DNA of 64,000 nt, taken from NCBI RefSeq assembly GCF_002764115.1, contig NZ_CP017943.1, positions 434,001-498,000 on the forward strand, in the 5' to 3' direction. This document shows positions 57,355 through 64,000 of the stretch, in pieces. The notes below the pieces were generated by a model. The model searched no databases, had not been told where the DNA came from, and saw only the letters and a list, made by a program, of their open reading frames with translations. Every line of letters starts with the position of its first letter. The stretch's first letter is position 1. Source of the DNA: Phyllobacterium zundukense (GTDB lineage: Bacteria > Pseudomonadota > Alphaproteobacteria > Rhizobiales > Rhizobiaceae). The position numbers were made by a program, and so were the translations under genes.

Positions 57355-59829
57355 CTAAACCTCGACCTCAGTCGTTACCTCGGCCTCCGGCTCGATCATG
57401 ATAGAGATCGGTGTATACAAGTCGATATCGTTCCGCCGCCCCTTTAGCGTTACCACGAGCGCATACCGCGCCCTACGGTTTACAACGGCCGGGCGCGCAC
57501 GATCCCGCCACCAGCCGCCGACAGGCTTGATGCATAACCTGTCTCGTCCAAGAAGATCGACTGCAGGACCACTCCATGTGTCGCAATGCAGCGACCCGGC
57601 GGATATGCTATCAGGGCCGAGCAACCACCGGTTATCGTCTGGGTGTCTAGGACCCACAGTGCGGGCAGTGTCCCGCTCCGAAGCGTTCACACGCCGCCTA
57701 AAGTGTTCCAACGTCTCGCCTTTCCTGCGCAAGTCGAACCGTAAGCCGAAGGACTGATAGCGCTGCGGATCAACGTTCGCCGAAAATCCTGGATTCGGGT
57801 CGATGAAGTACGAAAGTGTCACCTTGAGATCAACAAACTCATTGCCCAGTTGCTCCAAAACTGATGCGGGCAGAGGCAATGAGTAGTAGTGGCACTCGTG
57901 GAACTTCCGTGTGCCTTCCATCCGAAAGGGTTGAACCTCGTTTTGGGCGACTAAAGCGAGGTGATCTCTCGCCGACGCGCTCGCACGATCGAAGTCCGGT
58001 ACGCCGTAGCCGAACCGCCTCACTAGGGCATAGCGCTCGCGCAAATTTGGCTGGGCTTCGAACGCGGCTCGCATCGGCCCAGTGTACTCACCGCTGTGCA
58101 CCATCAGAGCACGGATCATCTCCGGCCAGTATTCCGGGTGCTTGGCTGCGAGGCGCGCCGCCATTCGTGCCGCTTGCGCAGTTGCGGCACTCGTTGCATC
58201 AAACGGCACCAATGGTAGCCGGTCAACATCTTTGCCGGTGCTAAGCAATCGCAAAGAGTCAACCGTCAGTATTTCACGCCCGGCCGGACTTAACGCGCGA
58301 TTACCTGCTTCAAGGACAAGCTCGGGCTTGAATGGGGACCGGCTGGGCATCCAACCGACTGTTGTCCGACTATGCGGGCTCAGCCCACCGGCTTCCGAAA
58401 GAGCCGTCCAACCTTCGTAACCTACGTCGGTGATTTCGCTGAGGTCGGTATAGCCTCCGACAGTCAACGCATTCCACGCTTGAGAGGGATCTTCGGCCGG
58501 ATAGGCGTCTTGACCCGACCACTGCGCCATCTCCATGACGGATTCGGTATTGCCAGTCGAAAGGACAAACAGCCGTTGAGGAGAATTCTCGTCATCGCCG
58601 ATCATGGTTCCAGCCGCGGCTTGATCGATCGCAGCGCTCCACGTCGATGGGTGTGCACCGGAAACATTCTCGTTGGTAATAGCCATGCAGAAAATGCGAC
58701 TGCGCTCAGATGCGCCTATCTCGGGTAACGCGACGGCCGCCTGTGTTATCGCACCATAGGAATTTGGATTGTTCACATCGGTCCTCTCGGGAGGCAGGAG
58801 CTTCACCGATTCCAGTCTATGAGAAAGAATGCGTGCTTCAGTATCCGCAAGTTGAGCCGTCAGATCACCATGCAATGCAATTCCGGCCATGGCCGTACCA
58901 TGGTTATCATGGTCGTCGACACCCCACTCCGTCTCATACGTATATAGGTCGGCCGACGCTATGGCTGGTTCCAAAAGGGCATGGGCGCGATTAACACCCG
59001 TGTCTAACAGGCATACAGAAGGTACCGTCGAATCGGGCCATACTATGCGGTCTGCCAGATCGTTGCTCCATTCGTGTTGGGTTTCGCGAACGTCTTCCAT
59101 AAAAAACACCGGGTTATCTGTAGCGCGCCGCAACTCGCTAATAACGCCCGTCGCAAACATCATGAGTTCGATCGCGGCTCGCGTGGCTAGGACCGGTACG
59201 ACTGCGGCTTCTGGAAAATACAAGCGGCGGTCACGACCTGCTGCCCTCAAGCCCAGGCGCTGACAGACATCTTCCAGCGCAACCTCGTTGTTGCGTTCCG
59301 TCCAGATCGCCCACCACATCTGATGTTGCGGATCACTTGGAAGGGCCGCAGCGTCGTCGGTCCAAAGCACTTCAAGGCGCGCACGCCTAAAGGCTTCAAT
59401 TGGCCCGACCGTGGCATCTTTTGGTGGCTTGCCGGCTCCAGTCAGCGGCCCGGATCGATAGTCCGCTAGAATGGCAGACAGCGCCACGCGAGCATGATCC
59501 GGCACGTAGAGAGCAACCGTTCGTCCGGCAGCATCGTCCTTTACTGCTGTTGGCTTAATACCCTGCCGTTTCTTCGCGAGAACGTCAGGATTCGTACCTC
59601 GTCTGAGTTCGACTTCGACATAGCTGCCTTGGGGAGGTGGCAGTCTGTCGTCTACTACTCGGGCGCTATCGGCTGCTTCGAAAGCCGTGTTGAGCTCGTT
59701 AAGCAGCTTCGCGCCATGCTCCTCCCGTATCCGAACCGCGCTCGAACCGCCGCCGCCCTGACCGGCATAATCGCTTGAGGTGTGAAAAACGGAAATGTCG
59801 ATATGAGGTAGGGTAAAACGTGTTGGCAT
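57355..59829 (-). CDS. ietS: IetS-like subtilisin family serine protease
   Basis: An 824-residue S8-family protease with no signal peptide, so it is cytoplasmic. The catalytic triad is visible: Asp276 in VCLLDTGVNRAHA, His310 in DDHDNHGTAMAG, Ser547 in FDATSAATAQAARMAA (Ala replaces the usual Gly before TS), with the oxyanion Asn427 in LSTGNTES. The large N-terminal (about 250 residues) and C-terminal parts are typical of IetS. With the AAA ATPase encoded three bases upstream it forms the IetAS pair, known from Ti plasmids as a stability and incompatibility (toxin-antitoxin-like) locus and later reported to defend against phages. Confidence 0.85.
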   Translation of the reverse strand: MPTRFTLPHIDISVFHTSSDYAGQGGGGSSAVRIREEHGAKLLNELNTAFEAADSARVVDDRLPPPQGSYVEVELRRGTNPDVLAKKRQGIKPTAVKDDAAGRTVALYVPDHARVALSAILADYRSGPLTGAGKPPKDATVGPIEAFRRARLEVLWTDDAAALPSDPQHQMWWAIWTERNNEVALEDVCQRLGLRAAGRDRRLYFPEAAVVPVLATRAAIELMMFATGVISELRRATDNPVFFMEDVRETQHEWSNDLADRIVWPDSTVPSVCLLDTGVNRAHALLEPAIASADLYTYETEWGVDDHDNHGTAMAGIALHGDLTAQLADTEARILSHRLESVKLLPPERTDVNNPNSYGAITQAAVALPEIGASERSRIFCMAITNENVSGAHPSTWSAAIDQAAAGTMIGDDENSPQRLFVLSTGNTESVMEMAQWSGQDAYPAEDPSQAWNALTVGGYTDLSEITDVGYEGWTALSEAGGLSPHSRTTVGWMPSRSPFKPELVLEAGNRALSPAGREILTVDSLRLLSTGKDVDRLPLVPFDATSAATAQAARMAARLAAKHPEYWPEMIRALMVHSGEYTGPMRAAFEAQPNLRERYALVRRFGYGVPDFDRASASARDHLALVAQNEVQPFRMEGTRKFHECHYYSLPLPASVLEQLGNEFVDLKVTLSYFIDPNPGFSANVDPQRYQSFGLRFDLRRKGETLEHFRRRVNASERDTARTVGPRHPDDNRWLLGPDSISAGSLHCDTWSGPAVDLLGRDRLCIKPVGGWWRDRARPAVVNRRARYALVVTLKGRRNDIDLYTPISIMIEPEAEVTTEVEV

Positions 59830-59832
59830 GCG

Positions 59833-60834
59833 CTATGAAGTCGCCACGTCGCGAAATGCGATGCGCATCTCGCGCCGCTCATCAAGGCGCATTAGCAGGT
59901 CGTCAGTCAAAACGACTTTGCGTTCGTCCAGAATGGCAGACTTTACCGCATCATCAGCCGCACGAACAAGTTCGGACTGGCTCAGGTTCTCCGCAGCCTC
60001 AAGAATCTTCTTCCAAGCTAATCGCGAAGTTTTCATCGGCTTCAGATTGCTCGTGATGATCTCTTTGATCTGAGTTTGCGTCGGTGGCTCGAACTCCAGC
60101 ACCTGATCGTATCTGCGCAATAACGCACGATCCAACAACGAGGGATGATTGGTCGCACAGATGATCAGGCTATCGGTGGCATTTTCCTCCTCCATGAATT
60201 GCAGGAAGGAATTCAGCACGCGGCGCATCTCCGCCACATCGTTTGTCGAAGTCCGGTGTCCGCCCACAGCATCGAACTCATCGAACAAGTAAACACCGCG
60301 ACGTCTCGCAGTCTCATCAAAAACGAGACGCAGTTTAGCGGCGGTGTCACCCATGAAACGTGTGATAAGTCCTTCGAGGCGAATGACAAATAGCGGTAAA
60401 TGCAACTCGCCAGCAAAGGCCTCGGCCGACATTGTCTTACCGGATCCCGGTGGGCCAACAAAGAGGAGACGACGGCTTGGTACCTTGCCATGCTCGCGCA
60501 GCCAGTCACGCTTGCGCTGCTGAAGTATAATGTCAGCCATGCGCTGAGCCAGCCGTGCATTCAAAACGACATCCTTGAGCTTGTAACGCGGTTCCCGCAG
60601 TTCAAGAAGACCCTCAAGGTTGCCACGGGGCGCGCCAAAAGCGATCGGTACAGATGCGCCGCGCGATCTACGTGCCCGGGCGCGCTCGATCTCCGCACGC
60701 ATTTCTTCAGCTATGCTCTTGTGACCCTGGCGGGCTTCCGACGCGGCAACCTGCAAAGCAATCGAGAAAAACATGTCGTCGTCGCCTTCGGACCGACTTC
60801 TTAGCATTGCTAGTATTTGTTTTGTGTTGGACAC
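59833..60834 (-). CDS. ietA: IetA-like AAA+ ATPase
   Basis: A 333-residue AAA+ protein: an N-terminal helical region (about 100 residues), Walker A RRLLFVGPPGSGKTMSAEAF (residues 127-134 core), Walker B GVYLFDEFDAVGG, sensor 1 LIICATNHPSLLDRA and an arginine finger in LLRRYDQVLEF. It precedes the subtilase gene by three bases and is its usual antitoxin or regulator in IetAS. The ATPase may unfold or deliver substrates to the protease or restrain it. Confidence 0.88.
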   Translation of the reverse strand: MSNTKQILAMLRSRSEGDDDMFFSIALQVAASEARQGHKSIAEEMRAEIERARARRSRGASVPIAFGAPRGNLEGLLELREPRYKLKDVVLNARLAQRMADIILQQRKRDWLREHGKVPSRRLLFVGPPGSGKTMSAEAFAGELHLPLFVIRLEGLITRFMGDTAAKLRLVFDETARRRGVYLFDEFDAVGGHRTSTNDVAEMRRVLNSFLQFMEEENATDSLIICATNHPSLLDRALLRRYDQVLEFEPPTQTQIKEIITSNLKPMKTSRLAWKKILEAAENLSQSELVRAADDAVKSAILDERKVVLTDDLLMRLDERREMRIAFRDVATS

Positions 60835-61513
60835 GAAGCCTCGCTCTCTAACTTCATGCTACTATGAACGGTGTCGCGTCTAAAGGCTTTTGATCACGCG
60901 TCCACACACTTCGCGCCTAGGATAGACTAGACGGGTGGCTTGCCGTTCAGCAGTTGCGAACTCATTATACGTCTAAAGGTAAATATAATATCGACCGTGA
61001 ACAAAGCAAGAACAATGTACTATATTGGTTTTTCCAGGAGGTCGCTCTGTTTTGGGGCCAACGGCAGTGGCAATTCAATGGGCTGTCCTCGACTTCATTG
61101 AAGATGTCGAATGCGAAGTGGCCGTCCTGAACTTGAAAATTCGACGCACCGGTAAAGTCGACCGGTTTGAAGCTCGAAGATTGCCGGTTTTCCTCTGAGC
61201 TGACGGCTATGATTTTCCGTAGTCATACCTCTTTGCGTGTGGCAGACACTATTCGCAAGGCATTGGACATTTGGGGATGGACCGCCGAAGAATGATTTTC
61301 ATGGCGCGGGTTATAACCGTTGTAAACTCATACACAGATATGTATATCAAGGGTGATTTCAGCAATAGGCTGCGGCTCACGGCTCTGCGGACTGTACGAT
61401 CTTCGGGTTGTCCTGATGTACGAGCTTCGGGAATATCCTATTCTCTCAGTTGACGACTCCATGGTTAAACATGGGTTGCAGTTTGCTGAAGTCTCGCAAT
61501 GGAGGATTCGCCC
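60835..61513. other. Non-coding stretch upstream of the reverse transcriptase locus
   Basis: Nearly 0.7 kb without a credible gene. It carries the ietA promoter on the left and the reverse transcriptase promoter on the right. Features in the right part are two near-identical 15-base copies (see the repeat entry) and a small CCATG/CATGG hairpin at about 61462-61477. Defence reverse transcriptases often use a structured RNA encoded just upstream, so an RNA gene here is plausible but not shown. Confidence 0.45.
61393..61431 (+). repeat. Short direct repeat upstream of the reverse transcriptase
   Basis: TGTACGATCTTCGGG (61393-61407) recurs as TGTACGAGCTTCGGG (61417-61431), 14 of 15 bases identical with a 24-base period. 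Each copy contains the same GA-x-CTTCGGG segment, in which the CTTCGG tetraloop sequence is often found in stable RNA hairpins. It may be part of a non-coding RNA or a regulatory site. Confidence 0.5.
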
Positions 61514-61693
61514 ATGAACAAAATTCAAAAGCGTCTCGACCTTGCTGTAGCAGTGCTGACTGTATTGTACCTCTCTACCGAGACTATCAATGCCGTTTTT
61601 GATCTGCTCAGCAAGGTTGTCAACTATGCCCGTAATGTTCGAAAACTTTCTTTATTCTTATTGGAAAAACGGCAAGCCAATATATGCCCCTAA
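61514..61693 (+). CDS. 59-residue protein overlapping the reverse transcriptase gene
   Basis: A short frame with an excellent ribosome binding site (GGAGG, eight bases before ATG 61514). The product, MNKIQKRLDLAVAVLTVLYL then STETINAVFDLLSKVVNYA, is mainly one or two helices, the first fairly hydrophobic and possibly membrane-associated, with a basic tail. Its last 68 bases overlap the start of the reverse transcriptase gene in another frame, so the two are likely translationally coupled. No family recognised. It may only be a leader that drives translation of the enzyme. Confidence 0.55.
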   Translation: MNKIQKRLDLAVAVLTVLYLSTETINAVFDLLSKVVNYARNVRKLSLFLLEKRQANICP

Positions 61694-62471
61694 TCCCTTC
61701 GGGGAAAAGCTTGGTATCGATATCAAGCGTCAGGTCAACAAGGCTTACAAGTTCGACAGCTTTATCTACCATTTCAAGGACGGCTCTCACGTCGTCGCGC
61801 TCCATAAGCACCGAGCCAACAATTTCTTCTGTCGCATCGACATCGCTCGCTTTTTCTACAACGTCCAGCGCAACCGGCTGAAACGCGTCCTCAAGGACAT
61901 CGGTATCTTCCGTGCCGAATATTATGCGAAGTGGTCCACCGTGAAAAACCCGTTCGCGGGTGGCGGCTATGTCATACCTTACGGATTTGTGCAGTCGCCC
62001 ATCTTGGCAACGCTCGTTCTGGCGAGGTCTGCTATTGGCGATTACCTGCGTGGCCTCGATCCCACGATTACCGTTTCCGTCTATATGGACGATATATGCC
62101 TGTCGGGAAACGATGAAGCCGCGCTGCAGGTCGCGTTCGATGGCCTGCTGGCGGCGGCGCACGTGGCAGGATTTGAGCTGAACGACGACAAGACACGTCC
62201 TCCGGCCCCGCAGATCGACATTTTCAATTGCACCCTTGAGAACGGCAAGACCGAAGTGCTACCCGAGCGCATTGACAAATTTTATGCTGAGTTCAGAACG
62301 GGCGCTGGTGAAGCATCATTTGAAACCTACTGCGATATCGTGAAATCGCACACATGGCGCATTGGTGCCCGCAAGAGGCGTCGGCGCTTGCATTTCATGT
62401 CTAAGCGGAAAGCAGCACTTGTTGCAGCCACTGCTCCAGTCGTTCCCCCTCCGGCGCCGGAAGCTACTTGA
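61626..62471 (+). CDS. Reverse transcriptase of unknown group (defence type, not retron)
   Basis: A 281-residue reverse transcriptase. Motif A is FCRIDIARFFYNVQRNRL, motif B GFVQSPILATLVLARS, motif C VSVYMDDICLSGND with the catalytic Asp pair, and motif D/E GFELNDDKTRPPAPQIDIFN. The N-terminal region has FLYSYWKNGKPIYAPNPFG. The catalytic box is YMDD rather than the YADD of most retrons, and no VTG motif follows, so a retron is unlikely; no maturase or endonuclease domain suggests a group II intron either. It resembles the unknown-group or DRT reverse transcriptases. The C-terminus is very basic (RIGARKRRRRLHFMSKRKAA), probably binding RNA. I take ATG 61626, with AAGG upstream. Confidence 0.85.
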   Translation: MPVMFENFLYSYWKNGKPIYAPNPFGEKLGIDIKRQVNKAYKFDSFIYHFKDGSHVVALHKHRANNFFCRIDIARFFYNVQRNRLKRVLKDIGIFRAEYYAKWSTVKNPFAGGGYVIPYGFVQSPILATLVLARSAIGDYLRGLDPTITVSVYMDDICLSGNDEAALQVAFDGLLAAAHVAGFELNDDKTRPPAPQIDIFNCTLENGKTEVLPERIDKFYAEFRTGAGEASFETYCDIVKSHTWRIGARKRRRRLHFMSKRKAALVAATAPVVPPPAPEAT

Positions 62472-63084
62472 GCTTTCCGGTCATCGAACCGGTGAGTAGA
62501 CCGAACACAAATCCCAGCACGCTGGTGATAGTCTTCTCCGCAAAGGTCTTTTTGGCCTTGTCCTGTGTGAAAAGGTACAGCAGGCAGAACGCCACGAGTA
62601 CGAAGGCCACCAGCCCGAGCAGGCTGTATACGATGGTATGGTCCTGCTCTCTCTCCGCCGTCGTCTTGGTTTCCTGCGCGCTTGCCGGTGCAAAGAAACT
62701 GAACGACAATCCCACGTCGGCGGTCTTCTCTACGTAGGGCACTTGTTTCAGGGTGGCTTGAGCTTCCGCAATGTCAGTTTTGAGGTTGCCGACGAGTTTG
62801 GACGCCTCGGGATACGTCGCCACGATCTGCTCCAGCGACAGCAGGCTAGCGTTCGACTGCTCCAGCACACCCAAGACGCGCTTATAATCCTCGTTCGGAA
62901 CCTGCCATACCTTCTCGGTCTCCACTGGACTGACGCGGTGCCATAAGCCCAATACCGAACCGCTCAACAGCGTAACAACCGCACCGGTCGCAATGCCTGA
63001 CGTCAGCAACCGCAACAGCGGATACAATCGGGCGAGTGGCGTGTCGTTGGCAGCCTCTTCTTTTGGTTTCTCTGGTTCATTCAT
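62464..63084 (-). CDS. Membrane protein convergent with the reverse transcriptase gene
   Basis: A 206-residue protein with an N-terminal acidic stretch (MNEPEKPKEEAANDT), a membrane segment (LTSGIATGAVVTLLSGSVLG), a periplasmic helical part with repeated Leu-rich segments (NASLLSLEQIVATYPEASKL), a second membrane segment (IVYSLLGLVAFVLVAFCLLY) and a third near the C-terminus (SVLGFVFGLLTGSMTGKLK). ATG 63084 has GAGGG upstream. Its stop overlaps the reverse transcriptase stop region by eight bases. No family recognised. The tight convergence suggests a long-standing association, but it need not be functional. Confidence 0.6.
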   Translation of the reverse strand: MNEPEKPKEEAANDTPLARLYPLLRLLTSGIATGAVVTLLSGSVLGLWHRVSPVETEKVWQVPNEDYKRVLGVLEQSNASLLSLEQIVATYPEASKLVGNLKTDIAEAQATLKQVPYVEKTADVGLSFSFFAPASAQETKTTAEREQDHTIVYSLLGLVAFVLVAFCLLYLFTQDKAKKTFAEKTITSVLGFVFGLLTGSMTGKLK

Positions 63085-63202
63085 GTAATACACCCTCTGC
63101 CTGTCCTTGGTGCACGGATTCTGAGGCGGTTGGAAGGGACACCCCACCACTTTCCCGTGAATATATTTGCCCAACCCTATGGCCGTGCGTGACGATTTCT
63201 AA

Positions 63203-63482
63203 ATGAACTCTGTCGGACGTCCGCTTGTTACCCTTGATGATCTGTCACCCAACTGGCGTGGTGCGGTGCACGCGATTCACGGGGAAGGCGTAGCGACGCA
63301 GAGGTGAAAGTCGCCCTCGCTATACCGTCTTGTTGAAGATCGATTACTACGGTCTCGACAATAGGCTACATAGTGACGATCCCGCCAACCCCAAGCTGAA
63401 GTGGAGAGTTCTTACCGGAGTTTTCGCTGACGAGTATTCGCTTGGTCGCGATTCGATCAAGCGGCTGCTCGCTCAAGGGTAG
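63203..63482 (+). pseudogene. Possible phage-type small terminase or helix-turn-helix remnant
   Basis: The plus strand reads MNSVGRPLVTLDDLSPNWRG from ATG 63203, a start similar to small terminase-like proteins, then DAEVKVALAI in a second frame, then YYGLDNRLHSDDPANPKLKW and DEYSLGRDSIKRLLAQG in a third, ending at 63482. The pieces line up in order but need two frameshifts. It may be the eroded remains of a phage-derived gene, or unrelated fragments. Confidence 0.3.
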
Positions 63483-63516
63483 CTGTTTTGGCGTTATGGT
63501 TCAGGGCAGGGGCTCG

Positions 63517-64000
63517 CTAGTCGTCTTCTGACTCTAAGACAAGCGCTCTTCGCAATGTCTCCATGACGATCGGATCATCCCAATTAGAATCTCGTTCGAC
63601 GAGTTCATAGGCGACTGACGAGCTGACAGGAGCCGGTAGGTTACTGGCCTGCACATCCAAGCGGATCGAGCCGTTTTTTGTGCCCTTCGGGAAGACAACG
63701 AAAATTTCGTCCTCCCACAAGCGGCGTGCTCGAAAATCTTGGCATTGCAGTGCACCGCGCTTGTCGGAAGAACCCGGGCGGTCGACCCAATAGAATCCGA
63801 CCGGGTCACGTTCGTCCGCTCGTGGAAAAGTGAGCGCAGGCCGGAACGGATGGTTGAACAAACTGCGGGGCATTGGCGGCTTTGGAGGTCTAGGAAACGG
63901 ACATAGGCGCGATACAATCTCATAAGCGTCCTCTGCATCCGCCTTTAAGAATCCGTCGCCCAAGATGCTATACTCGATCCGCAGGCCAGGCGCCGTCACA
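63517..64000 (-). CDS. Hypothetical protein, 5' end outside window
   Basis: The minus-strand frame is open to the window edge, with a GTG at 63999 that may or may not be the start. About 160 residues are visible, including RPALTFPRADERDPVGFYWV, a short basic part GSSDKRGALQCQDFRARRLW and the tail DDPIVMETLRRALVLESEDD. No domain, membrane segment or catalytic motif is recognised. It ends 35 bases beyond the terminase-like fragment. Confidence 0.55.
   Translation of the reverse strand, partial: VTAPGLRIEYSILGDGFLKADAEDAYEIVSRLCPFPRPPKPPMPRSLFNHPFRPALTFPRADERDPVGFYWVDRPGSSDKRGALQCQDFRARRLWEDEIFVVFPKGTKNGSIRLDVQASNLPAPVSSSVAYELVERDSNWDDPIVMETLRRALVLESEDD

Noticed and set aside
61626..62471. A retron
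   Set aside because: The catalytic box is YMDD, no VTG motif is present, and I see no typical retron msr-msd inverted repeat upstream.
61626..62471. A group II intron-encoded protein
   Set aside because: No maturase domain, no endonuclease domain and no intron domain V-like hairpin nearby; the protein is too short.

Overview
The window looks like part of a large repABC plasmid of an alphaproteobacterium in the Rhizobiaceae or a close relative (Agrobacterium, Rhizobium, Ensifer or Mesorhizobium type). The evidence is a complete repA-repB-repC replication and partition cassette, divergent from a Ti-plasmid-type traI-trb operon with a TraR-type tra box between them, a BioR-controlled bioBFDAZ operon, and rhizobial small conserved proteins. 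No ribosomal RNA or tRNA gene was recognised.

Layout. (1) 1-4302: end of a branched-chain amino acid type ABC transporter (binding protein, LivF, LivH), then a two-component flavin monooxygenase (oxygenase and flavin reductase). (2) 4303-6741: insertion sequence debris, an IS21-type IstA remnant and a frameshifted IS630-type transposase. (3) 6742-18179: a methylated-amine catabolism and uptake block. It holds a GcvT-like folate-dependent methyltransferase, an FAD amine oxidase, both ETF subunits, PurU, FolD, a broken ETF-ubiquinone oxidoreductase, and a divergent glycine betaine type ABC transporter (proV-proX-fused double proW). Together these would import a methylated amine, demethylate it onto tetrahydrofolate, pass electrons to ETF and recycle the one-carbon units. 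(4) 19163-26486: small unknown ORFs and the biotin locus bioR-bioBFDAZ-panD-like with BioR operators. bioR and bioB are frameshifted, bioA has lost an internal segment, and the panD-like gene has no start codon, so the pathway looks to be decaying. (5) 26827-37081: the full mating-pair-formation operon traI-trbBCDEJKLFGHI. (6) 37421-41596: repABC with its antisense RNA, two long perfect palindromes flanking repC, and a second, broken repC 3' end.

(7) 41617-64000: an accessory region dominated by anti-phage or plasmid-maintenance systems: a frameshifted serine recombinase, a Gabija-like pair (GajA and GajB), a Shedu-like nuclease, an SH3-domain secreted protein, a YhaN/YhaO (SbcCD-like) pair, three unknown ORFs of which two carry membrane segments, an IetA/IetS pair (AAA ATPase and subtilase), and a non-retron-like reverse transcriptase preceded by an overlapping 59-residue ORF with a strong ribosome binding site and faced by a convergent membrane protein. 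The reverse transcriptase locus, with roughly 0.7 kb of unexplained DNA upstream, is the best candidate for an undescribed system.

The many frameshifts could partly be sequencing errors (one, in bioR, is in a G run), but several have multiple lesions and look like real decay.
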